Assembly (NCBI GenBank): GCA_004366215.1 | Contig: SIRY01000136.1 | Location: forward strand, 1-18,661 | DNA from: Actinomycetota bacterium | Lineage (GTDB): Bacteria; Actinomycetota; Acidimicrobiia; Acidimicrobiales; Acidimicrobiaceae | Length of the DNA: 18,661 bases | Direction: 5' to 3' | Shown: positions 1 through 6,441 of the stretch, one piece after another | How positions within the stretch are numbered: position 1 is the first letter of the stretch | Layout of the letters: each line of letters opens with the position of its first letter | The notes under the pieces: generated by a model | Database searches by the model: none | Seen by the model: only the letters and a program-made list of their open reading frames with translations | What the model was told of the DNA's origin: nothing | Program-made: the position numbers and the translations under genes

Positions 1-754
1 GCAGCGCACCAGACAGCCAGGCAGCCCCGGCGCCCGGCGCTTCCGAGTGCGCGGCGGGCAACCACGTGTGCAGAGGCACGAGACCCATCTTCGTGCCGTA
101 GCCGACGACCGCGAGCAGGAACGCGAGTCGCACGACCCGAGGAGGCAAGCGGTGGGCTACCGCGAGGACCCGAGCGTAGTCCAGTTGGTAGGAGCTACCA
201 AGGACGTGCGAGCCGGCGTAGTAGAGCACGACGGTCGCAAGCAGGCCGAGCCCGAGGCCAAGGGAGGCGAGCACCACGTACTTCCACGCGGCCTCCGCTG
301 CGCGGTCGGTGTCGTCGATGGCGACGAGCAGCGCCGAGATGACCGTCGTGACTTCGATCGCAATCCAGAGCAGCGCGAAGTTCGCGACGATCGTGGCGAC
401 GAGCATCGACCAGCAGAACAGGTTGAAGCCGATGAGAAAACGGTGGTAGTAGCGCCGTGCCGCCGTCGTGAGCGGACCAGTGGGGTTGAAGTACCCGACG
501 GCGAAGATCGCGACGGCCGCGTAGAGGAAGCCGACGGTGAGCAAGAAGACCATCGAGAGCGCGTCGGCGCGCAACCACCCGTTGAGCGCGCTCACGAGTG
601 GACCGTGCCACACCACCGCCACCGCGAGCCCGAAGCTCGCGAGCCCACTCGCGACGGTGAGCAGCTGACCGAGGCGAGGGGGGACGAGCGCGCTCAGGAG
701 GCCGATGACGAACGGCACTGCGAGCAGAGCGACGAGCAACCACGAGTCGTGCAC
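1..754 (-). CDS. hyfF: Hydrogenase-4 component F-like antiporter subunit (partial, N-terminal 251 codons)
   Basis: Antiporter-like membrane subunit of the HyfF/HycQ group (related to NuoL/NuoM/MrpD), expected to carry protons in the membrane arm of a hydrogenase-4 or formate-hydrogenlyase-like complex. I translated it from a GTG 7 bp after the hyfE stop, with a purine-rich GGGGG tract about 10 nt upstream. The frame stays open to the window edge, so the C-terminal half is missing. Visible features are hydrophobic helices throughout; a membrane glutamate in WIAIEVTTVIS (Glu134), matching the key Glu of the family; a lysine in WKYVVLASLG (Lys158); and the loop GYGTKMGLVPLHTWLP (about 218-233) followed by AAHSEAP. 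The usual family form of that loop is LPDAHSEAPSP, so an Asp is replaced by Ala here. It is last in view of the hyfC-hyfE-hyfF run. The catalytic subunit (HyfG-like) would be expected off the left edge. Family assignment is firm; whether the complex is a true hydrogenase cannot be seen. Confidence 0.87.
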   Translation of the reverse strand, partial: MHDSWLLVALLAVPFVIGLLSALVPPRLGQLLTVASGLASFGLAVAVVWHGPLVSALNGWLRADALSMVFLLTVGFLYAAVAIFAVGYFNPTGPLTTAARRYYHRFLIGFNLFCWSMLVATIVANFALLWIAIEVTTVISALLVAIDDTDRAAEAAWKYVVLASLGLGLGLLATVVLYYAGSHVLGSSYQLDYARVLAVAHRLPPRVVRLAFLLAVVGYGTKMGLVPLHTWLPAAHSEAPGAGAAWLSGAL

Positions 755-761
755 CTGATGC

Positions 762-1445
762 TTACCCCCGAAGTCGATCGAGCACGTCGGTAGCGAGCGT
801 GGACGCACGCCGCCGATGCACCCGAATGAGCACACCGATCACCACAACTGCGACGAGGAGGTCGAAGAGGAAGCCGACTTCCATGACGAGCGGCAGTCCT
901 GTCGCGACGACGAGACTGGCGACGGAGATCGCGTTCTCGAGGGAGAAGAAGCCGACCGCTTGCGACACGACGTCAGAGCGCAAGATGACGAGCAGGAACG
1001 AGACGAGCGTCGCGGCGATGGAGAGACCAAACTCCCCCTGGGGCAGCAGCTGACCGTGAACCGGAACGGTCGCGCCAAGGCCGATGCCAAGGACGGCCAC
1101 CACGAGGGCGATGAGAGCCATCGTCGCGACCTTGAACCGAGGCTGGGGGATGGTCTCGACCCGCGCGTCACGCAGCAGCCACGACATCACGGCCGGTACC
1201 ACGATGACCTTGAGCACGAGCGAGAGGATCGCGACGCCGTAGAGGTCGGGGCGACCATCAGCCGCGGCGACGTAGGCCGCTAGGACCGTCACGAAGACCG
1301 ACTGCAGCGCGTAGAGGCGCACCTGAGAGCGCGACAGCGCGGCGCGCAGCATCGCGAACTCGCTCAGGAGAACCGCGACGCCGAGCACCTCGACGACGCC
1401 GTCGAAGGTCGACGGCACCGCTGACGCAACGAGCGTTCCCACCAC
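762..1445 (-). CDS. hyfE: Hydrogenase-4 component E-like membrane protein
   Basis: Small integral membrane subunit of the HyfE/HycP type, about 227 residues, close to the usual 215-230. It is almost entirely hydrophobic, with roughly seven helices, such as VLGVAVLLSEFAMLRAALSR near the N-terminus and FLFDLLVAVVVIGVLIRVHRRR near the C-terminus. It resembles a fusion of NuoK-like helices and works in the membrane arm beside HyfC and HyfF. I chose GTG at 1445 because a GGAGGG motif lies about 10 nt upstream. A second GTG at 1442 is equally placed. The frame is open further upstream to 1505, but that extension would sit inside hyfC and is Ser/Arg-rich, so it is rejected. It starts 7 bp after the hyfC stop and ends 7 bp before the hyfF start, so the three genes are almost certainly cotranscribed. 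The order C-E-F matches hycD-hycP-hycQ in the Mycobacterium tuberculosis Rv0081-Rv0087 region, from memory. Confidence 0.83.
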   Translation of the reverse strand: MVGTLVASAVPSTFDGVVEVLGVAVLLSEFAMLRAALSRSQVRLYALQSVFVTVLAAYVAAADGRPDLYGVAILSLVLKVIVVPAVMSWLLRDARVETIPQPRFKVATMALIALVVAVLGIGLGATVPVHGQLLPQGEFGLSIAATLVSFLLVILRSDVVSQAVGFFSLENAISVASLVVATGLPLVMEVGFLFDLLVAVVVIGVLIRVHRRRASTLATDVLDRLRG

Positions 1446-1452
1446 CTTGTCC

Positions 1453-2415
1453 CTACCCTCCGACGAACACCGCGAGCACCGCGAGGACGGCGAGCAAGAA
1501 CGCACCCGCCATGAACTCTGTGAGCTTGAAGAGCCGCAGCTTTGAGAATGTGTTGTCGATGATCGTGAAGATGAAGCCGAGCCCCACAGCCTTGGCGAGG
1601 AGCACCACGATGGCGAGCCCGACGCTCAGGACGGACCCTGAGCCTGCAAGACCCCAGGGGGCGACAAAGACGTTGAGCAGGATCGTGTAGAGGATGAGCT
1701 GCTTCATCATGGCGCCCCACTTGAGCAGCGCCAGCGACGGCCCGGAGTGCTCAAAGCTGCGAGCCTCGTCGATCATGCCGAACTCGAGCGTGCTCGAGTG
1801 AGTCTCCACGGGGATCCGCCCCGTGTCGTTGAGGACGACGAGGAAGAAGGCGAGCGCCGCGAACACGTGCGCAGGCCGAGCGATCGAGCCGAGTGACGCC
1901 CGATTGGCGATCGCCTCTGCGTAGGGCAGGTCGGTCGCGGTGATCGCCGCAACGACGAACGTGACGAACAGGACGGTCGGCTCGATGAGGGCTCCGAAGG
2001 TCATCGCCCGGGACGACCCGAGCTGGGCGTAGGGATCGTTCGTCTCCGCAGCTGCGAGCGCGACGACGAACCCTGCGAGCGAGAGGATGAAGCCCCCTCC
2101 GAGGATGTCGCCCATGTAGCCGAGCGGCAGTGGGTAGGAGGTGAGCACAGGGATGAGGAGCGGCACCGTGAGGTAGCACACGAAGGCGATGAGCGGCGCA
2201 GCGCTAAAGAGCCAGCTCGCCCCGTCAGGGACGAGCATCTCCTTGCGGAACAGCTTGGCAAGGTCGTAGTAGGGCTGCACTAGCCGTGGGCCTCGCCGTC
2301 CCTGAAGGCGAGCCTCGATCGTCGCGATGATCCCCGAGATACCTGGCGACGCCAGCGCAATCGTCAGCACCTGCAGCGCTTGCACCGCTACAGGACCGAG
2401 AACCACCCTGCTCAC
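1453..2415 (-). CDS. hyfC: Hydrogenase-4 component C-like / NuoH-family membrane subunit
   Basis: NuoH/HycD/HyfC-family protein that links the peripheral electron-transfer arm to the proton-pumping membrane arm. From GTG at 2415 it is 320 residues, matching the roughly 320 of HyfC. Family landmarks are the loop RRGPRLVQPYYDLAKLFRKE (about 40-59), the acidic TNDPYAQLGSSR loop (about 125-136) and the segment IPVETHSSTLEFGMIDEARS (about 201-220). About eight hydrophobic helices are visible. The frame extends to ATG at 2454, but GTG at 2415 has an AGGAGG motif 5 nt upstream and gives the family N-terminus, so it is preferred. The nearest gene upstream on this strand is the small membrane protein at 2569-3042, 153 bp away. 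No HyfB-like antiporter gene, which usually precedes hyfC, is present there. No [NiFe] subunit is in view, so the physiological reaction is inferred only. Confidence 0.88.
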   Translation of the reverse strand: MSRVVLGPVAVQALQVLTIALASPGISGIIATIEARLQGRRGPRLVQPYYDLAKLFRKEMLVPDGASWLFSAAPLIAFVCYLTVPLLIPVLTSYPLPLGYMGDILGGGFILSLAGFVVALAAAETNDPYAQLGSSRAMTFGALIEPTVLFVTFVVAAITATDLPYAEAIANRASLGSIARPAHVFAALAFFLVVLNDTGRIPVETHSSTLEFGMIDEARSFEHSGPSLALLKWGAMMKQLILYTILLNVFVAPWGLAGSGSVLSVGLAIVVLLAKAVGLGFIFTIIDNTFSKLRLFKLTEFMAGAFLLAVLAVLAVFVGG

Positions 2416-2456
2416 CAGTACCTCCTGCCCAGCGTACGCATGGGTAGAAGCCATTA

Positions 2457-2470
2457 GCTCACCAGTGAGC
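2457..2470. repeat. Inverted repeat upstream of hyfC
   Basis: GCTCAC-CA-GTGAGC is a perfect 6-bp inverted repeat with a 2-bp spacer, about 42 bp upstream of the hyfC GTG. The 10-mer GCTCACCAGT also recurs directly at 2410-2419, over the hyfC start codon. It could be a regulator-binding dyad for the hyf genes, but nothing in the window identifies a regulator and the length is modest. Confidence 0.3.
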
Positions 2471-2553
2471 GCTGACGCCCGTCGCGCGTCTCCGGGGCCT
2501 CATCCGGTACGGCGCAGCTTAGCGGGCGTAGGGGCGACCCACGACACCCGAGC

Positions 2554-2569
2554 AGCGGCGTCCGCCGCT
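2554..2569 (-). terminator. Weak hairpin at the end of the membrane-protein gene
   Basis: On the minus-strand transcript AGCGGC-GGAC-GCCGCT forms a 6-bp GC-rich stem with a 4-nt loop, right at the stop codon of the 2569-3042 gene. No T-tract follows. It may attenuate read-through into hyfC, from which it is separated by about 140 bp. Its position over the stop codon makes it a weak terminator candidate. Confidence 0.25.
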
Positions 2570-3042
2570 CAGCGGTGCCCGGGCTTTGCAACCATGAGCA
2601 CGAACGCGATGACGTAGCAGATCACGATGGCCTGCTCGGCTCGCAGCAGACGAACCGCGAGCGTGCGAAGGCGCGGGTCGTCGTCGGGCACGGTGCCGAT
2701 GAGCGCGCCGAGCCTACGCTGAGCCGGCCACGCGACGGCGAGGGCGACGACGGCACTCACGCTCCAGATCGCGGTCGCAACGAGGAACCACGCTTGGCCG
2801 AGCGCCTCCGGGTCAACCGTCGCGACGAGGAGACCGCCGAGCAGCGGCACCCACAGCACCGCGAGCTGAGCCGGCGCCACCTTGCCGTCGAGGAAGCGGC
2901 GCTCGCTGAGGCGTCCCCGTCGCACCTCGGCCGCCTCCCAACCCGCGAGGGCGTTCGTGCCGTAGCCGACGATGCCGACGCCGACGTGCGCGAGGATGAG
3001 CACCGTGGCGAGCGGTCCGGTCGGTGGGATGAGGGTCGTCAC
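2569..3042 (-). CDS. Small four-helix integral membrane protein (DUF2269-like)
   Basis: Predicted 157-residue membrane protein of unknown function. Four hydrophobic segments are visible, at about residues 12-33, 57-76, 82-105 and 132-152. A histidine in the first helix (LILAHVGVG) and a charged cytoplasmic-type loop (about 38-55) follow the pattern of DUF2269 proteins, but the match is by eye and tentative. The GTG start overlaps the stop of the upstream cysteine desulfurase gene (GTGA, 4 nt), so translation is probably coupled. No metal-binding cysteine motif or signal peptide is visible. The coupling suggests a role alongside the desulfurase, yet no substrate can be inferred. Confidence 0.65.
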   Translation of the reverse strand: MTTLIPPTGPLATVLILAHVGVGIVGYGTNALAGWEAAEVRRGRLSERRFLDGKVAPAQLAVLWVPLLGGLLVATVDPEALGQAWFLVATAIWSVSAVVALAVAWPAQRRLGALIGTVPDDDPRLRTLAVRLLRAEQAIVICYVIAFVLMVAKPGHR

Positions 3043-4181
3043 GCAGCGCCCCGCAGCGCACCGACGACCCGCCTGAACGCCGCGACGGCGAGGTCGAGGT
3101 CGTCTGTGCTCGTCGACGGTGCAAAGCTCACTCGCACGACCGAACGCGCAGCCTCATGGCTCCAGCCCATCGCGACGAGGCCAGGGGATGGGCGAGGCGC
3201 GCCGGCCTCACACGCCGACCCTGCTGAGACGCAGATCCCCTCGCCGTCGAGGAGCACGACGAGCTCCTCCGAGCGAACCCCCGGGACGGCGACGAGCGAG
3301 ATCCCGACCCGCTCGGCCGACTCCCCCACGAACACCGCGTCGGGAACGCACGCTCGAAGCGCCTGCTCGAAGTAGCGGCGACGAGCCTCGAGCGTCGCCC
3401 GCCACGCGGCCCCCTGCGCCGCTGCCAGCTCGCATGCCCGTGCGGCTCCCCCAGCGAGCCACACCGCCTGCGTCCCGCCGCGCAACCCTCGCTCCTGGCC
3501 TCCGCCGACGACGAGGGGCCGGACCTGGACGCCCTCACGCACTACGAGGATGCCAACACCACTCGGCCCTCCGAACTTGTGGGGCGCGAGGACCGCCACA
3601 TCTGCCACACGCAGCGCGCGGAGCGCAGGACTCGACACGTCGAGGCCCGCTGGAGCTGCTGCCACGAGGTCGCTGACGACGAGCACGTCTGCGCGGACGG
3701 TCCTCGCGAGGCGGGCGATGGCGCTGACCGGTTGGACCACGCCGGTCTCGCCTGTCGCACTCGCGACGACGACCGCCCGAAGCTGCGCGCCACACTCGCG
3801 CAGGCACGCTCGCGCAGCTCGCACGTCGAGCTGGCCGTCGAGGCCGACCGGAAGCTCGACGACCCGCTCTGAGCCGAGCGCGGCGCGCACCGCCTCGTGC
3901 TCGAAGGGACTCGTCGCGACGACGTCGTCGGGAGCGAGCTCGAGCCCTCTGAGCGCGATCCACAAGCCCTCTGTCGCCGTGCCCACGAAGGTCACCTCGC
4001 GTGCTCGCACACCGAGGGCCTGAGCGACGTCGAGGCGGGCGCGCTCGAGGACCGCCTTGGCCGCTCGCCCCGCCGAGTGCGCCGATGCAGCGTTCCCCTC
4101 GAGGGAGAGCAGCTCGAGAAGCCGGGAGGCGACCTCTGGGTGCACCCGCGTCGTGGCGGCGTGATCGAGGTACACTGCCAT
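3039..4181 (-). CDS. Cysteine desulfurase-family PLP enzyme (divergent NifS/IscS-like)
   Basis: Class V aminotransferase-fold PLP enzyme of 380 residues, the usual size for NifS/IscS, which move sulfur from cysteine to a persulfide for Fe-S clusters or tRNA thiolation. Visible landmarks are YLDHAATTRVHP at the N-terminus, a His in PFEHEAVR (His95), the PLP lysine in APHKFGGPSGVG (Lys202), GGGQERGLRGGT and the catalytic cysteine in SAGSACEAG (Cys324). Two PLP-pocket positions differ from the family: NNETG is TGETG, and the Gln of DAVQAxG is Ala in DLVAAAPAG. FTSGATESNN is also altered to FVGTATEGLW. ATG at 4181 gives the canonical N-terminus. A TTG at 4289 would run into the divergent galT start and is rejected. 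A TAGACT -10 box lies 8 bp upstream, suggesting a nearly leaderless message. No iscU, mnmA or sufU neighbour is seen, so the sulfur acceptor is unknown. Confidence 0.85.
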   Translation of the reverse strand: MAVYLDHAATTRVHPEVASRLLELLSLEGNAASAHSAGRAAKAVLERARLDVAQALGVRAREVTFVGTATEGLWIALRGLELAPDDVVATSPFEHEAVRAALGSERVVELPVGLDGQLDVRAARACLRECGAQLRAVVVASATGETGVVQPVSAIARLARTVRADVLVVSDLVAAAPAGLDVSSPALRALRVADVAVLAPHKFGGPSGVGILVVREGVQVRPLVVGGGQERGLRGGTQAVWLAGGAARACELAAAQGAAWRATLEARRRYFEQALRACVPDAVFVGESAERVGISLVAVPGVRSEELVVLLDGEGICVSAGSACEAGAPRPSPGLVAMGWSHEAARSVVRVSFAPSTSTDDLDLAVAAFRRVVGALRGAA

Positions 4182-4189
4182 CTTCCGGC

Positions 4190-4195
4190 AGTCTA
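4190..4195 (-). promoter_or_regulatory. -10 box of the cysteine desulfurase gene
   Basis: On the minus strand TAGACT fits the actinobacterial TANNNT -10 consensus, and 8 nt separate it from the ATG at 4181. That spacing implies a transcript beginning at or next to the start codon, in keeping with the lack of a well-spaced Shine-Dalgarno. No clear -35 was found. Confidence 0.5.
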
Positions 4196-4235
4196 CGGCA
4201 TGCCCGAGCGTCCCCGGGGCCTCCCGTCGAGCCAC

Positions 4236-4241
4236 TACGCT
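4236..4241 (+). promoter_or_regulatory. Possible -10 box of galT
   Basis: TACGCT matches TANNNT and lies 33 nt before the galT ATG, which would leave a 5' leader of about 25-27 nt carrying the GAGGGG Shine-Dalgarno. No TTGACA-like -35 is present at normal spacing. An 8-bp CCCCGGGG palindrome (4212-4219) sits where the -35 would be expected. Confidence 0.3.
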
Positions 4242-4274
4242 CAGGAGCACGGCACACGCGCGCGAGGGGAAGCC

Positions 4275-5273
4275 ATGGCAACGCACCAACTCCGCCTTGA
4301 TCCGCTCACTGGGCGATGGGTCGTCGTCGCGGAGCAGCGGCGCTGGCGCCCACAGGCGCTCGCTCTCTCGAGCGAGCGGGGCCCTGACGACCCGTCACGA
4401 CCATGCCCGTTCTGCCCGGGAAACGAAGAAGAGACACCGCCGGCCCTCGAGACGTATGGTCCCAACGGTTCTTGGCGCGTCCGCGTTGTGCCGAACCTGT
4501 ACCCAGCCTTCAACGAGCACGAGCCCATGGTCTCGACGACCCACGGACCAGTCTTTACGAGCGCGCCGGCGAGTGGCATCCACGAGGTCCTCGTGCTCTC
4601 GCCCGACCACGAGGCCACCTGGGGCACGCTCGAGCTCGAGCAGGTCCACGTGGTCATGGCGGCGATCCGCGACCGGATCGAGGCTCACGCCCACACCCCG
4701 GCGATTCGCTACTCCCAGGTGATCGTCAACCAAGGGCGTGAGGCAGGCGCGTCGATGGCCCACCCCCACGCACAGCTCCTTGGCATCTCGTTCGTGCCCC
4801 GAGAACTCGCGGACGAGCAAGCTGGCTTCGCACGCTTCGTCGGCGGCTGCCTGCTGTGCAACACGATCGTCCTCGAGGAGAGCATCGGCGAGCGACTCGT
4901 CGCGAGCACGGATTACGCCGTCGTCATCGCCCCGTACTGGGCGGCTGGCCCCTTCGAGCTCCTCGTCGTCCCTCGGCACCACAGCGCCCACCTCCACCTC
5001 GCGGCTCAAGAGACCCTCTTCGCCGTCGGTGACGCCATCCGCGACGGGCTCGCCCGACTCCGCACGAGGCTCGGCCCTGTCGCCTACAACGTCGTGTTCC
5101 ACTCCTCGCCGTACCGGGCCTTTGGCCAGTTCCACTGGCACGCCCACATCGTCGCGAAGCTCTCGACCCGCGCCGGCTTCGAGATGGGCACCGGCGTGCC
5201 GATCAACGTCGTCGCGCCGGAGGTCGCCGCTCGCGTCCTCGCAGGTGAGGCACCCAACCAGGCAGCAAGTTGA
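4275..5273 (+). CDS. galT: Galactose-1-phosphate uridylyltransferase (HIT superfamily)
   Basis: 332-residue GalT-type nucleotidyltransferase, which in the Leloir pathway exchanges UMP between UDP-glucose and galactose-1-phosphate through a covalent histidine intermediate. Sequence landmarks are the N-terminal LDPLTGRWVVVAEQRRWRP, the zinc-type cysteines in CPFCPG, the active-site HPHAQ (nucleophile is the second His), a second CLLC pair, the FHWHAHI histidines and the C-terminal GFEMGTGVPINVVAPEVAA typical of bacterial/archaeal GalT. ATG at 4275 has GAGGGGA a few bases upstream. It is transcribed divergently from the desulfurase (93-bp gap) and convergently with the MFS gene, only 10 bp away. 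No galK, galE or galM is in the window. An alternative is an ADP-glucose phosphorylase-like activity, since the two groups share these motifs. Confidence 0.87.
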   Translation: MATHQLRLDPLTGRWVVVAEQRRWRPQALALSSERGPDDPSRPCPFCPGNEEETPPALETYGPNGSWRVRVVPNLYPAFNEHEPMVSTTHGPVFTSAPASGIHEVLVLSPDHEATWGTLELEQVHVVMAAIRDRIEAHAHTPAIRYSQVIVNQGREAGASMAHPHAQLLGISFVPRELADEQAGFARFVGGCLLCNTIVLEESIGERLVASTDYAVVIAPYWAAGPFELLVVPRHHSAHLHLAAQETLFAVGDAIRDGLARLRTRLGPVAYNVVFHSSPYRAFGQFHWHAHIVAKLSTRAGFEMGTGVPINVVAPEVAARVLAGEAPNQAAS

Positions 5274-5283
5274 AGCCCGCGCC

Positions 5284-6441
5284 CTAGTGGCGCATCGTCA
5301 GGGTCACCAGCCCACCGGCGAGGGCGCTGAGCGCAAACAGGCCGATCCCTAGGCTCGGACCGCCGATCGACGAGGCCATAACGTAGGCGATCGGCCCCAC
5401 GACGCCGCCGAGGCGGCCGGCGGTCTGCGCGACACCCTGGCTGGCGGCGCGGCTTGCCGGGTCGTCGTCGAGGCACGCCCCCATCACGGTCGTCTTGTCC
5501 GGGCCGACCGAGCCTGCTGCGAGCCCGACGGCGAAGGCCACGACGCCGACGATGGGCGACAGCCCAAGCCACAGCACCACGGCGAGGAAGCCAAACGCCA
5601 CAGCTCGGCCGAGGAAGCCGAGCACCTGGAGCTGGCGACGTCCAAGCCGCTCGACGATCCAGACGGTCAGCAGCGAGGCCGGAATCGTGACCGCCTTGAC
5701 CGCGAGCGCGCCGCCATCCGCACTCCGGAGGGTTGCAGCACCGATGTCGACCACGATGAGAGGCAGCAGGATGTTGGCACCTTGATCGGAGATCTGGTAG
5801 AGGAACCACGCGAGCGCGTCCCGTCCGAGCACGGCTCGAAACGACGAGAGCACCGACGCGTGCGCGGTGCCTGCGAACGTCTCGGGGAGCCGCCGCCGGA
5901 CGAAGATGAGTGGCACGGCGCCAAAGGCTCCGAGTGCCAACACAGCCCGGGCCCCAAGGACACTCGGACCAGCGATGGCGCCGGCCGCGTACGCACAGAG
6001 CATGCCGACGTTCGCAGACCAGAGCGTGGCGGCCATCCACCGCAACCCTTGGCGCTCCTCGTCAAGCTCACGCTGGTAGACGAAGACGACGGTGTAGCTC
6101 ACGCCCACGGCGACGCCGCCGAGCCACCGCGCGACCACCAGCGCCGCGAGCCCTGGTGCGAGCGCCGCACCGAGGCTCGCGACCGCGAGCAGCACGACGT
6201 CGGCCACGAGGAGCCGACGCCGTCCGAGAAAGCCGCTGATCAGGCCAGCGCTCAACCCTCCCACGATCATGCCGATCGCTGACACCGAGGTCGCGAGCGC
6301 GACAGCGCCGGGGTCGAGGTGCCAGGCGACCCGCAGCGGTCCGATGGCGACACCGATGGCGGCCTGGTCGTAGGCGCCCACCAGGATGCTCGCGCCCGCG
6401 AGCGCCGCGCGCGACGCAGGTCGCTCGAGGCCGACCCTCAC
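5284..6441 (-). CDS. MFS transporter, sugar-porter-like
   Basis: Major facilitator superfamily permease of 385 residues with about 11-12 hydrophobic helices. The first helix carries GAYDQAAIGVAIGPL, resembling the GFDTGVISGAL start of sugar and metabolite porters. The loop between helices 2 and 3 carries the MFS signature-like GFLGRRRLL, and a mirrored WIVERLGRRQL follows helix 8. An RRRLPETF segment recalls the PES/PET motif of the sugar porter branch. The GTG start overlaps the stop of the upstream ROK kinase gene (GTGA, 4 nt), with GGAGG about 4 nt before it, so it is the last gene of the GH15-zwf-ROK-MFS operon. The context suggests uptake of glucose or another substrate of the kinase. 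Substrate is inferred from neighbours only. Its 3' end lies 10 bp from the galT stop with no terminator visible between them. Confidence 0.8.
   Translation of the reverse strand: MRVGLERPASRAALAGASILVGAYDQAAIGVAIGPLRVAWHLDPGAVALATSVSAIGMIVGGLSAGLISGFLGRRRLLVADVVLLAVASLGAALAPGLAALVVARWLGGVAVGVSYTVVFVYQRELDEERQGLRWMAATLWSANVGMLCAYAAGAIAGPSVLGARAVLALGAFGAVPLIFVRRRLPETFAGTAHASVLSSFRAVLGRDALAWFLYQISDQGANILLPLIVVDIGAATLRSADGGALAVKAVTIPASLLTVWIVERLGRRQLQVLGFLGRAVAFGFLAVVLWLGLSPIVGVVAFAVGLAAGSVGPDKTTVMGACLDDDPASRAASQGVAQTAGRLGGVVGPIAYVMASSIGGPSLGIGLFALSALAGGLVTLTMRH

Noticed and set aside
47..793. 248-codon open frame on the plus strand
   Set aside because: Antisense to hyfF, whose translation shows clear antiporter motifs and helices.
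1446..1505. Longer N-terminus for hyfE
   Set aside because: The extension is Ser/Arg-rich, lies inside hyfC, and the GTG at 1445 has a proper GGAGGG site.
2575..3375. 266-codon open frame on the plus strand
   Set aside because: Antisense to the small membrane protein and the desulfurase C-terminus; no motif.
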